From: RYN-230 sp963723595
Lineage (GTDB): Bacteria; Actinomycetota; Actinomycetes; Streptosporangiales; Streptosporangiaceae
Direction: 5' to 3'
DNA: 64,000 nucleotides
NCBI GenBank assembly: GCA_963723595.1
Contig: CAVRRQ010000001.1
Span: 248,001 to 312,000 of the forward strand
The notes beneath the pieces were generated by a model that saw only the letters and a program-made list of their open reading frames with translations, was not told the DNA's origin and did no database searches. This document shows positions 46,453 through 54,820 of the stretch, piece after piece; within the stretch, counting starts at the first letter, position 1, and every line of letters starts with the position of its first letter. The translations under genes were made by a program, and so were the position numbers.

Positions 46453-48144
46453 ATGGCTAAGGAACTGCGTTTCGGCGCGGAAGCGCGCAGCCTGCTGCTG
46501 GCCGGTGTGGACAAGCTGGCCGAAGCCGTGAAGTCAACGCTGGGGCCCAAGGGACGCAACGTCATCCTGGAGAAAATTACCGGGACCCCGGTGGTGACCA
46601 ATGACGGCGTGACCATCGCCCGCGAGATCCATCTGGCCAACCAGTTCGAGAACATGGGCGCCCAGCTGGTCAAGGAAGCGGCCATCAAGACCAATGACGT
46701 GGTCGGTGACGGCACCACCACGGCCACGGTCCTGGCCCAGGCCATCATCACCGAGGGCATGCACGCCATCGACGGCGGCGCTAACCCGGTGCTGGTCAAG
46801 CGGGGCATCGACGTGGCGGTGGACCGGCTGGTCAGCCATCTGCAGGGGGTGGCCCACCCGGTGGCCACCGAGCAGGACTACCGCCGGGTGGCCGCGATCT
46901 CCGCGAACGACGACGAGGTCGTCGGCGCGGTGATCGCGAAGGCGCTGCACACGGTGGGCGACGACGGCATCGTCACCGTCGAGGAGTCCAGCGCGAACGG
47001 GATGGGCGTCGATTTCGTCGAGGGCTTCCAGTTCGACAACGGCTACGTGTCGCCGTACCTGGTGACCAACCCGGCCAGCCTCGAGGCCGTCCTCGATGAC
47101 CCTTACGTGCTGCTGTGCAGCGAGAAGATCACGAAGGTGCAGCAGCTCATGCCGCTGCTCGACAAGATCATGCGTGCTCCCCGGCCGCTGGTCATCCTGG
47201 CCGAGAACGTCGAGGGCACCGCCCTGTCCATGCTGGTGCACAACCACGTCAACGGGATGTTCCAGGCCGTGGCCGTCCGGGCCCCTGGCTTCGGTGACCG
47301 CCGGCTGCGCAAGCTGGAGGACATCGCCACGGTGACCGGCGGCGCGGTGTGCAGCAAGACCTCCAGCTTCTCGCTGGAGACCATGACTCTGGAGCACCTC
47401 GGCCGGGCCCGCCAGGTCCGGGTCAACGCGGACAGCACCGCCATCATCGGCGGCGACGGCACGGCCGAGGACATCGAGTTCCGGCTTGGCCAGCTGCGCG
47501 CCGAGCTGGAGCGGGCCCAGTTCGGGATCGACGGGGACGTGCTCAGCGAGCGGATCGGCGCCCTGTCCGGCAAGGTCGCGGTGATCCGGGTGGGTGCGCC
47601 CACCCCGGCCGAGCTCAAGGAGCTCCAGCACCGGGTCGAGGACGCGCTGGCCGCGACCCGGGCGGCGATGGCCGAGGGCATCGTGGCCGGCGGCGGGGCC
47701 GCCCTGCTGCACGCCGCGGGCGCGCTGGACGACCTCCAGGTCAAGGACGACTACGCGACCGGCGTGGAGATCGTGCGCCGGGTGCTGACCGCCCCGGCTT
47801 ATCTCATCGCGGCCAACGCGGGCTACTCCGGTGAGGAGGTCGTGGCCCAGCTGTCCCGGCTCGGCCCGGACGAGGGCTTTGACGCACTCCAGGGCCGGTA
47901 TGGCAACATGATCGATATGGGCATCATCGATCCGCTGCGCGTCGCGCGGTCTGCGCTGCAGAACGGCGCGTCCGTGGCGGGCCTGCTGCTCACCACCAAC
48001 ACGCTGGTCGCCGAGGAGCAGACGGCATGGGGTGGCAGCCGCGCGCTGATGACCGAGTTCGGGCCGCTGGATGAGGGCCTGAACCAGCCCTCACCCGACT
48101 CCAGCACACCGCAGTCCCTCGGGCTCGGCCCGTCGGTCGGCTAG
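46453..48144 (+). CDS. groEL: Dedicated chaperonin GroEL of the monooxygenase cluster
   Basis: 563 residues, ATG behind CTAGGAGGACTG. ATP-binding and hydrolysis motifs (STLGPKGRNVILE, NDGVTIAREI, VGDGTTTATVLAQ, MAEGIVAGGGAALLH) and RAPGFGDRRLRKLEDIA identify group I chaperonin. The C-terminus ends in a Ser/Pro tail (SPDSSTPQSLGLGPSVG) and lacks GGM repeats. No groES lies alongside, which marks it as the specialised paralogue; in Mycobacterium the corresponding MimG is required to produce soluble MimA. It is the last classical gene of the cluster, but an Nramp gene follows after only 12 bases. Confidence 0.95.
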   Translation: MAKELRFGAEARSLLLAGVDKLAEAVKSTLGPKGRNVILEKITGTPVVTNDGVTIAREIHLANQFENMGAQLVKEAAIKTNDVVGDGTTTATVLAQAIITEGMHAIDGGANPVLVKRGIDVAVDRLVSHLQGVAHPVATEQDYRRVAAISANDDEVVGAVIAKALHTVGDDGIVTVEESSANGMGVDFVEGFQFDNGYVSPYLVTNPASLEAVLDDPYVLLCSEKITKVQQLMPLLDKIMRAPRPLVILAENVEGTALSMLVHNHVNGMFQAVAVRAPGFGDRRLRKLEDIATVTGGAVCSKTSSFSLETMTLEHLGRARQVRVNADSTAIIGGDGTAEDIEFRLGQLRAELERAQFGIDGDVLSERIGALSGKVAVIRVGAPTPAELKELQHRVEDALAATRAAMAEGIVAGGGAALLHAAGALDDLQVKDDYATGVEIVRRVLTAPAYLIAANAGYSGEEVVAQLSRLGPDEGFDALQGRYGNMIDMGIIDPLRVARSALQNGASVAGLLLTTNTLVAEEQTAWGGSRALMTEFGPLDEGLNQPSPDSSTPQSLGLGPSVG

Positions 48145-48156
48145 GGAAGCTGGTCC

Positions 48157-49524
48157 ATGGCGGCAGATCCCGCGCTGCGCCCGCCCCCGCCTCCGGACCC
48201 GCCCGCCGGTTCATCTCCGGTCCCCTTCCCGGGCCCGCCCGCATCGCTGACGCGGGCGAGTTCCGGGCCGGCCGCGCCGGAGCAGCTCAGCCCGCTGCGA
48301 CTGATGCGCTCGCGCGGGCGGCTCCGCGGGGTGCTGGCCCTGCTCGGGCCGGCGTTCGTGGCCTCGGTGGCCTACATCGACCCCGGCAACTTCGCGACCA
48401 ACTTCGCGGCCGGGGCGAGGTTCGGTTACACCCTGGCCTGGGTCATCGTGCTGGCCAACCTGATGGCCATGCTGGTGCAGTACCTGTCGGCGAAGGTCGG
48501 CGTGGCGACCGGGCGGGACCTGGCTGAGCTGTGCCGGGCCTACCTGCCCCGGCCGGTGTCCCGCGGCCTGTGGGTTCAGGCCGAGCTCATCGCCATGGCC
48601 ACCGACCTCGCGGAATTCGTCGGCGCCGCGCTGGGGCTGAACCTGCTGTTCCATGTGCCACTGCGCGCCGCGGGCCCGCTGACGGCGCTAGTCGCGTTCG
48701 CCATCCTGGCCCTCGACCAGCGGGGTTACCGCCGGTTCGAGCTCGCTGTCTGCGGCCTGCTCGGCATCATCTTCCTGGGCTTCGCCTACGACCTCGCGGC
48801 GGTTCACCTGGACCCGTCCGCGCTGGCCAGCGGGCTGGTGCCGGGATTCCCCGGCCCGGGCGGCCCGCTGCTGGTAGCCGGCATCATCGGGGCCACCGTC
48901 ATGCCGCACGTGGTGTACCTGCACTCCGCGCTGACCAAGTCCCGGGTGGCCTGCGCCGACGACGCGGAGCGCCGCGAGCTGCTTCGTTTCCAGCGGCTCG
49001 ACGTGGTCATCGCGCTCGGCGCCGCCGGGCTGGTCAACCTGACCATGCTGGTGGTGGCGGCCGCGATGGCCAGCCAGTCCGGCGGTGCGCAGCTAGGGTC
49101 GCTCACGGCCGCGCACGCCAGCCTGGGCCGGCTGGTCGGCGGCGGCGCCGCACTGGCGTTCGCAGCGGCCCTGCTCGCCTCGGGCCTGTCGTCCTCCAGC
49201 GTGGGCACCTACGCGGGCCAGGTGGTCATGCAGGGCTTCATCGGCCGCCGGATCCCGTTGTTCCTGCGCCGCGCGATCACCATGCTGCCCGCCCTGGTCG
49301 TCCTGGAACTCGGCCTGCCGACCACCGCCAGCCTGGTGATCTCCCAGGTGGTGCTGTCCTTCGGCATCCCGTTCGCGCTGGTCCCGCTGGTGGTGCTGAC
49401 CAGGCGCACGGACGTGATGGGCCCGCTGGTGAACCGGGGGCTCACCACCGCGGCGGCCAGCCTGGTGACCCTGATGATCATCGCCCTGAACGTCTACCTG
49501 CTGTACGCCACGTTCGCCCGCTGA
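48157..49524 (+). CDS. Nramp-family divalent metal (Mn/Fe) transporter
   Basis: 455 residues with about 11 hydrophobic helices after a Pro-rich 45-residue leader. Metal-binding residues are conserved: VAYIDPGNFATNFAAG in helix 1 (the DPGN motif) and ATVMPHVVYLHSALTKSRV in helix 6 (the MPH motif). It would import Mn2+ or Fe2+ with protons. The start lies 12 bases after the groEL stop with no terminator, so it is probably transcribed with the monooxygenase operon, where iron supply for the diiron and Fe-S centres is an attractive role. That link is inferred from position. Confidence 0.9.
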   Translation: MAADPALRPPPPPDPPAGSSPVPFPGPPASLTRASSGPAAPEQLSPLRLMRSRGRLRGVLALLGPAFVASVAYIDPGNFATNFAAGARFGYTLAWVIVLANLMAMLVQYLSAKVGVATGRDLAELCRAYLPRPVSRGLWVQAELIAMATDLAEFVGAALGLNLLFHVPLRAAGPLTALVAFAILALDQRGYRRFELAVCGLLGIIFLGFAYDLAAVHLDPSALASGLVPGFPGPGGPLLVAGIIGATVMPHVVYLHSALTKSRVACADDAERRELLRFQRLDVVIALGAAGLVNLTMLVVAAAMASQSGGAQLGSLTAAHASLGRLVGGGAALAFAAALLASGLSSSSVGTYAGQVVMQGFIGRRIPLFLRRAITMLPALVVLELGLPTTASLVISQVVLSFGIPFALVPLVVLTRRTDVMGPLVNRGLTTAAASLVTLMIIALNVYLLYATFAR

Positions 49525-49590
49525 GGGCTGCTGGCCACCCTGCCGCCGGGATGAGGATGACGGGCCGCGCCGCCGGGTACCCTCCTCGGC

Positions 49591-50049
49591 ATGACGACCG
49601 CACCGGGTGAGCTAGACCAGAAGATGATGGCGGCCGCGCTGGCGCAGGCGCAGGCCAGCCTGGCCGCCGGCGGTGTCCCGGTTGGCGCGGTGCTGGCCAT
49701 CGGACCCGACATCGTGGCTGAGGGTCACAACGAGCGCGTGCAGCTCGGCGACCCGGTCGCGCACGGGGAGATCGCCTGCCTGCGTAATGCGGGCCGCCAA
49801 TCCTCCTACCGGGACATGACGCTGTACACGACCCTTTCCCCCTGCCAGATGTGCACCGGTGCCATCCTGCTGTTCCAGATCCCGCGGGTGGTCGTGGGGG
49901 AGGCCGGGACCTTCGCCGGTGACCTGGACTTCCTGGCCGGCCAGGGCGTCTCGGTGACCCTGCTCAACGACGAGGGGTGCATGGCCGTGATGCGCGAATT
50001 CCAGGAGCGTTACCCGGCCGTTTGGAGCGAGGATATCGGCGGCCGGTAG
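49591..50049 (+). CDS. Cytosine deaminase of the fungal FCY1-like type
   Basis: 152 residues. The zinc site is DPVAHGEIACLRNAGR (His and catalytic Glu) and YTTLSPCQMCTGAILLFQIP (PCxxC). The C-terminus EFQERYPAVWSEDIGG closely follows the yeast cytosine deaminase ending (...W.EDIG). This points to deamination of free cytosine or a related base rather than tRNA adenosine deamination by TadA, which ends differently. It is separated from the Nramp gene by 66 bases and followed by a terminator hairpin. Any link to the monooxygenase cluster is not apparent. Confidence 0.8.
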   Translation: MTTAPGELDQKMMAAALAQAQASLAAGGVPVGAVLAIGPDIVAEGHNERVQLGDPVAHGEIACLRNAGRQSSYRDMTLYTTLSPCQMCTGAILLFQIPRVVVGEAGTFAGDLDFLAGQGVSVTLLNDEGCMAVMREFQERYPAVWSEDIGGR

Positions 50050-50059
50050 CCGCGCCCCC

Positions 50060-50076
50060 GGGCGGCGGTGCCGCCC
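50060..50076 (+). terminator. Hairpin terminator after the deaminase
   Basis: GGGCGGC and GCCGCCC form a perfect 7-bp stem with loop GGT, 11 bases after the stop codon. Confidence 0.5.
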
Positions 50077-50153
50077 ATCCCGGCTGTTTACTTCCGCCAT
50101 TTCGGGGAGAATTCAGACACAGATTGCCGATCCGCTGCGGATCGGGGCACTTG

Positions 50154-50765
50154 GTGCCGATACTCGGCAACGTGATCGGCGAGGAGTTCGGGCGCCTGCT
50201 CGCGGCCGCCCAGGGCGGTACCGGCGACGCCGACGGGGCCTTCTCCGCGTTGTGGCGTGACGCCAATCCTGCCCTGCTGCGCTACCTGAGGGTGATCGCG
50301 CCCGGAGCCTCCGAAGACATCGCCGCTGACACCTGGGTGCAGGTCGTCCGGGGCCTGGGCGGCTTCCGCGGTGACGAAGCCGCCTGGCGCGCCTGGCTGT
50401 TCACGACCGCCCGCCGCCGCGCGATCGACGAGGGCCGGCGGCGATCGCGCCGCCCGGTCGTCTCCCTGCCGGAACTGCCGGACAACGCCGGGCCGGGCAG
50501 CGCGGACCCGGCCGACCTGGTCCTGGAGAAGCTCAGCACCGAGGGGGCGATCGCGATCATCTCCTCGCTGCCCCGGTTCCAGGCGGAGGTGATCCTGCTG
50601 CGGGTCGTCGCCGGGCTAGACAACCAGGCCGTGGCGCAGCTGGTGGGCCGCAGCCCCGGGGCGGTCCGGGTGGCCGCTCACCGGGGTTTACGGCGCCTGG
50701 CCGTGACCCTGGGTGAGACGACAGGGGGTGAGACGGCAGGGGGTGAGACGGCAGGGGGCCTGTAA
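50154..50765 (+). CDS. ECF-type RNA polymerase sigma factor
   Basis: About 203 residues from a GTG at 50154; a second in-frame GTG at 50172 is also possible. Region 2 has DGAFSALWRDANPALLRYLR and ASEDIAADTWVQVVRGL, with FRGDEAAWRAWLFTTARRRA. Region 4 has LPRFQAEVILLRVVAGLDNQ and GRSPGAVRVAAHRGLRRL. It resembles the SigE/SigM-like group common in actinomycetes. The C-terminus ends in three GETAGG-type repeats coded by 15-bp units (50711-50757). Two short downstream genes are likely regulatory partners. Confidence 0.85.
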   Translation: MPILGNVIGEEFGRLLAAAQGGTGDADGAFSALWRDANPALLRYLRVIAPGASEDIAADTWVQVVRGLGGFRGDEAAWRAWLFTTARRRAIDEGRRRSRRPVVSLPELPDNAGPGSADPADLVLEKLSTEGAIAIISSLPRFQAEVILLRVVAGLDNQAVAQLVGRSPGAVRVAAHRGLRRLAVTLGETTGGETAGGETAGGL

Positions 50766-50799
50766 CGAATGCGGCGGCCGCGTCGTTTCGCAGGGCAGT

Positions 50800-51081
50800 A
50801 TGACCAGACGCGAGCCCAGACGCGAGCGGAGCAGCCGGCCGGACCGTCCCAGCGAGGAGTGGTCCCTTGACGCGCTGCTCGAGGGGGGGCCGCTACCGGA
50901 CGGCGACCGGGCCCGGTGGCAGCCCGTCAGCCAGGTGCTCACCGCCCTGACGTCGGTTCCGGAAAGCAGCGAGCTGAGCGGGGAGGCCCGGGCGCTCGCG
51001 GAGTTCCGGGACCGGCCGCTCCACGAGGCGGGGCCTGCCGAGGCGGGCCCGCCGAGCCGGGTGACCGGGCCGAGCGGGTGA
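50800..51081 (+). CDS. Small hydrophilic protein after the sigma factor (possible anti-sigma partner)
   Basis: A 93-residue ORF from an ATG at 50800, starting TRREPRRERSSRPDRPSEEW. It contains SLDALLEGGPLPDGDRARWQ and VSQVLTALTSVPESSELSGE, a pattern (LDALLAGG.LP....L.PV..VL.AL) seen in small actinobacterial proteins next to ECF sigma genes. No zinc-binding HxxxCxxC motif is present, so a classical ZAS anti-sigma factor is not supported. The stop overlaps the next start by 4 bases. Confidence 0.65.
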   Translation: MTRREPRRERSSRPDRPSEEWSLDALLEGGPLPDGDRARWQPVSQVLTALTSVPESSELSGEARALAEFRDRPLHEAGPAEAGPPSRVTGPSG

Positions 51082-51731
51082 CCAGGCTGCGCCGCGTTCC
51101 CTGGCCGCCCGGGCCCAGGCCCGCGGTGGCGGCAGCCACCAGCGCCGTCCTGATCGGCGGGCTTCTCGCGGTGGCCTACGCCGGGGACCTGCCGGCCGCG
51201 GCCCAGCGGCTCGCTCACAACACCATCGACGCGCCCGCGGCAGGCCGGGGTGCCTCGGCCGGCCCGGAGCCGGACCACTCCTCGCGCCTGGCAACCTCGG
51301 CCGGCCAGGCCAGTGTGCGGTCCGGCCACGGATCGCCCCAGCCGGACCGCCGGACGCCCCACGGATCCACGCCCGGCTCCCCGCGCCACCACCGGGTCTC
51401 CGGTTCCCCGTCAGGCACGGCGGGCGGCCGCCCGTCCGGCCATCGAAAGCCTGGCCATCAGGGGACTGGCCACCAGGGGTCGGGCAGCCCCGGGCCGGGT
51501 AGCCCCGGGCCGGGTAGCCCCGGGCCGGGCAGTCCCGGGCCGGGCAGCCCGGATCCGTCCGGCAGCCCCAGCGGTTCCCCCACGCCCGCACCGACCCAGC
51601 AGCCGTCGCCCTCGGCAAGCCTCGCGCCCTCGGCCGGCGCGACCCCGTCGCCCTCGGCCGCGGGCAGCACCCTGCGGCGGTTCAGGCATCATCGTCAGCC
51701 TGACCCGGGCGGCACCAGCAGTCCTCCCTGA
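51078..51731 (+). CDS. Single-pass membrane protein with Ser/Pro/Gly-rich extracellular region
   Basis: From a GTG at 51078 (VTRLRRVPWPPGPRPAVA) one membrane helix (AATSAVLIGGLLAVAYAG) follows. The remaining 170 residues are low-complexity, including five SPGPG repeats and a Ser/Pro/Thr stretch, then TLRRFRHHRQPDPGG. It is the third gene of the sigma-factor operon and may be its membrane-bound sensor or regulator. I do not recognise a defined domain. The C-terminal frame could be disturbed by an indel. Confidence 0.6.
   Translation: MTRLRRVPWPPGPRPAVAAATSAVLIGGLLAVAYAGDLPAAAQRLAHNTIDAPAAGRGASAGPEPDHSSRLATSAGQASVRSGHGSPQPDRRTPHGSTPGSPRHHRVSGSPSGTAGGRPSGHRKPGHQGTGHQGSGSPGPGSPGPGSPGPGSPGPGSPDPSGSPSGSPTPAPTQQPSPSASLAPSAGATPSPSAAGSTLRRFRHHRQPDPGGTSSPP
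51478..51545 (+). repeat. 15-bp tandem repeat coding SPGPG units
   Basis: The unit AGCCCCGGGCCGGGT (variant GGC at the end) is repeated four to five times in frame. Same unit length as the arrays at 1213, 34433 and 50711. Confidence 0.85.
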
Positions 51732-51870
51732 CCACCCGCCGCTTCCTGTCGCCGCGGCGGGTGGCGTGCGGCGGGCCGGGTCCCTACCCCCCCGGGGACT
51801 CGGCCCGCCGCCGTCCTTATCCGCGGGACGGGGGCCGGGGCCAGGTCCCGCGCAGGTGCCCAGGCGGTGC

Positions 51871-52842
51871 TCAGCGGCGGAAGTCCACCGCGGTGGTGTT
51901 GGCCCCGCTGATCACGACGGCGACTGTTTCGTCCGGGCCTGGGGAGTACCGGCCCGACAGCAGCGCGGCCAGCGCGGCGCAGCCACCGGGCTCGGCGACC
52001 AGGCGGAGCCGCTCCCAGAGCAGTGCCTGGGCCGAGGTGATGTCCTCGTCGCTGACCAGCACCACCTGCGCGCACGTGCTCGCGGATCACCGCGAAGGTA
52101 TGCTCGCCGACCCGGCGAGGGGCCAGCGAGTCAATAGCCACGCTGCCCGCCTCCGCGTCCACCGGGCGGCCCGCCCGCAGGGCCCGGGTCAGGGTGGGCG
52201 CGCCCTCGGGTTCCACGCCGACCACGCGCGCCTGGCCCGCGTAGGCCGCGCAGATCCCGGCGAGCAGCCCGCCGCCGCCCACGCTGGCCAGCACGGTGCG
52301 GGCCGCGGGGGCCTGCTGCCTCAGCTCGGCGCCCAGCGAGCCGGCGCCGAGGATCGTCTCGACCTGGTCGAACGCGGGGACCGGGAGCGCGCCCGACGCG
52401 GCCGCCCATTCCTCGCTGGCGGCCAGCGCCTCGGCGTACGCGGCGCCCCCGACGACCAGGTCCGCGCCATAGCCGCGGATGCGCTCGATCTTGGCCGGGG
52501 ACGAGACCTCCGGGCACGAACACGCGGGCCGGTCACGCCCAGGGCCTGGGCCGCGTAGGCGACCGCCGCGCCGTGATTGCCGCCGGACGCGGCCACCACC
52601 CCGCCGTCGGGCAGCGGGCGGAGCAGCAGGTTGGCGAACGCTCCACGGGCCTTGAACGACCCGGAGTGCTGGAGCTGCTCCAGCTTCAGCACCAGCGGAC
52701 CGGGCTCCAGCCCGAAGGCGGCCCGGTCCAGGAAGACCACCGGGGTGCGCAGCACGTAGGGCCGGATCAGCGTGGCCACGGACGCGATCGCATGCGAGGT
52801 GATGTCGCCGGCCATGGCCGCCGGGATGCCGGTGTCGCTCAC
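51871..52842 (-). CDS. Threonine ammonia-lyase/serine dehydratase-like PLP enzyme (about three frameshifts)
   Basis: The GTG at 52842 follows GGAAGGAG. The fold type II sequence has LKLEQLQHSGSFKARGAFAN with the PLP Lys, VAASGGNHGAAVAYAAQALG, and further on in other frames VEPEGAPTL, LASVGGGGLLAGICAAYAGQ (tetraglycine phosphate loop), DSLAPRRVGEHTFAV and LVAEPGGCAALAALLSGRY. The frame changes near 52515, 52300 and 52080. Corrected length is about 320 residues, without a C-terminal ACT domain, so it is of the catabolic type. It deaminates threonine or serine to the keto acid. Confidence 0.8.
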
Positions 52843-52951
52843 GCCGCTCCTTCCCGCCCTCATGGTATGCGCCACCGGCCGGCCACGGCGGGCGGCATAC
52901 CTGGGCGGCGGCGCTTGGTCGGCGACCGGGTGGGGTTGTACCGTTTGGCCC

Positions 52952-53431
52952 ATGCCTGGCTCGGCGGCACCGGCGCCGAAGTCCCCGTCCCCCCGGCTGT
53001 GGCGGATGCGCCGCGTCCAGGTCGCCGGGACGGCGGCCGCCGCGGCGCTGGTCGCGGGCACGGCCGCCGCATTAGCAGCGGGCGCCCCGGCCGCCGCCAT
53101 CGCGGTGGCCGTGGTCCTCGTCGTCGCGCTGGCCGCCTTCTGGTTCGCCCGTAACCGGGTCCGGGCCTGGACCTACACCGAGCGCGAGGATGACCTCATC
53201 GTGGCACGCGGGGTGCTGGTCCGCCGCCTGTCCGTGGTTCCCTACGGGCGGATGCAGTTCGTGGACGTGACCGCGGGCCCGGTGGAGCGGGCGTTCCGGC
53301 TGGCCACGGTGAAGCTGCACACCGCGGCCGCGGCGAGCGACGCGCGGATCCCCGGCCTGGAGCGGGAGGAAGCCGCCCGGCTGCGGGACCGGCTGGCCGC
53401 CCTCGGTGAGGCAAAGGCTGCCGGCCTGTGA
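52952..53431 (+). CDS. Bacterial PH-domain membrane protein (YdbS-like)
   Basis: 159 residues from an ATG at 52952. Two adjacent membrane helices (VAGTAAAAALVAGTAAALAAG and AAIAVAVVLVVALAAFWFAR, each trimmed here by a residue or two) precede a bPH2 domain: YTEREDDLIVARGVLVRRLS, VPYGRMQFVDVTAGPVERAF and KLHTAAAASDARIPGL. The next gene overlaps by 4 bases and carries further PH domains, reproducing the ydbS-ydbT pair. Function in the family is unclear; envelope stress or resistance to bacteriocins has been proposed for some members. Confidence 0.85.
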   Translation: MPGSAAPAPKSPSPRLWRMRRVQVAGTAAAAALVAGTAAALAAGAPAAAIAVAVVLVVALAAFWFARNRVRAWTYTEREDDLIVARGVLVRRLSVVPYGRMQFVDVTAGPVERAFRLATVKLHTAAAASDARIPGLEREEAARLRDRLAALGEAKAAGL

Positions 53432-54820
53432 CGGCCCAGCCGGGCCAGATGGCACCGGCTGCACCCGCTGTCGCCGCTGGTGCGCTCCGGCCGGGCCGCC
53501 GTCGGCGTGCTGGCCATCGTGGCGATGTCTGCGTCCGGCCAGTTCGGCCGCGACGGCTCGCACCTGTACGACTGGGCGGTGGCCGTGCTCGTGGTGATCG
53601 GGGCCGTGGTCAACTGGCTGGTCACCCGGTGGAAGCTGGACGGGGCCACGCTGCGCATCGAGACCGGCCTGCTGCGCCGCGACTCCCGGCAGCTGCCGGT
53701 GGCCCGGATCCAGGCGGTGGACGTGGTGCGGCCGTTCCTGGCCCGGGCGCTGGGCCTGGCCGAACTGCGGGTCCGGCTGGCCGGGTCCAGCCACGCCGAC
53801 GGCCGGCTCGCCTACCTGCCGGAGCAGGCCGCGCTCGACCTGCGGGCCCGGCTGCTGGCCGCGCATCACGGGCTGGACCCGGCCACCCCCGAGCCCGGCG
53901 AGCAGATCCTGGCCAGCGTCCCCAACGGCCGCCTGGTCGGGTCGGTGCTGGCCTCCGGGGCCAGCCTGCTCGCGGCGCTGCTGGTCGCGGAGGTCGTGGC
54001 ATGCTGGTGTCGCCGGCGGTGCTCGCCGCGGCCGGGAGCACGCTTCGTGGTGTTCCTGGTCACCCTGGCGCCACTGGTGTGGCGGCGGATCGCGACCGAG
54101 TACGGCTTCACCATCGCGCAGTCGCCGGACGGCATCCGGATCCGCCGCGGGCTGCTCGGCACGGTGGCGGAGACCATCCCGCTGCGCCGGGTGCAGGCGG
54201 TCCGGATGGTCGAGCCGGTGCTGTGGCGGCCGCTGGGCTGGTGCCGGCTGGAGATCGACGTGGCCGGCTCCCCGGGCCGCGACCGCGCCGACGGGTCGGG
54301 CCGGATGCGCAAGACCCTGCTCCCGGTCGGCTATCGCGAGCCGGCCTGGGAGCTGATGCGGCTGGTCATCGGGACCGACCCGCCCCCGCTGTCCCGGCCG
54401 CCGCGGCGGGCCCGCCGGAAGGCGCCGCTGAGCTATCACTTCCTGGCCTCCGGGCACGACGCGGCCACCGCGATGGGGGTCACCGGCCGGCTCCGCAAGG
54501 TCACCACCTGGGTGCCGCTGGAGAAGGTGCAGAGCGTCCGGATGGTCACCGGGCCCGGTGCAGCGCGTCCTGTCCCTGGCCACCGTGCACGTGGACGCGG
54601 CCGGGCGGCGGGTCCGGGCCGAGTTCCGGGACCGGCCCGGGCCAGGAGGCGGGCCCAGCTCGTCGAGGACCTGGCCGCGCTGTGCCGCAGCGCCCGGCGC
54701 CGGGCGCCGGGGCCGGGGTCCTGCCAGCGCCGTCCATCCCGGCCCAGGAAGGTCCGGTCCCGCGGAGACCGTGGCCCGCGCTCCCGCGCAGACCCGCCTG
54801 CGGCGGGGAGTCCCTGCTAG
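53428..54820 (+). CDS. Multi-PH-domain membrane protein (YdbT-like; frameshifts near 53450, 54010 and 54555)
   Basis: The GTG at 53428 overlaps the preceding stop. After an indel the N-terminus reads RWHRLHPLSPLVRSGRAAVG and a helix pair (LYDWAVAVLVVIGAVVNWLV). Three bPH2 repeats follow: LDGATLRIETGLLRRDSRQL, then SPDGIRIRRGLLGTVAETIP with LRRVQAVRMVEPVLWRPLGW, and VTTWVPLEKVQSVRMV in the third. The C-terminal part is in shifted frames (LSLATVHVDAAGRRVRAEF). It pairs with the YdbS-like protein. The 3' end overlaps the convergent ABC gene on paper because both frames overrun. Confidence 0.75.
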
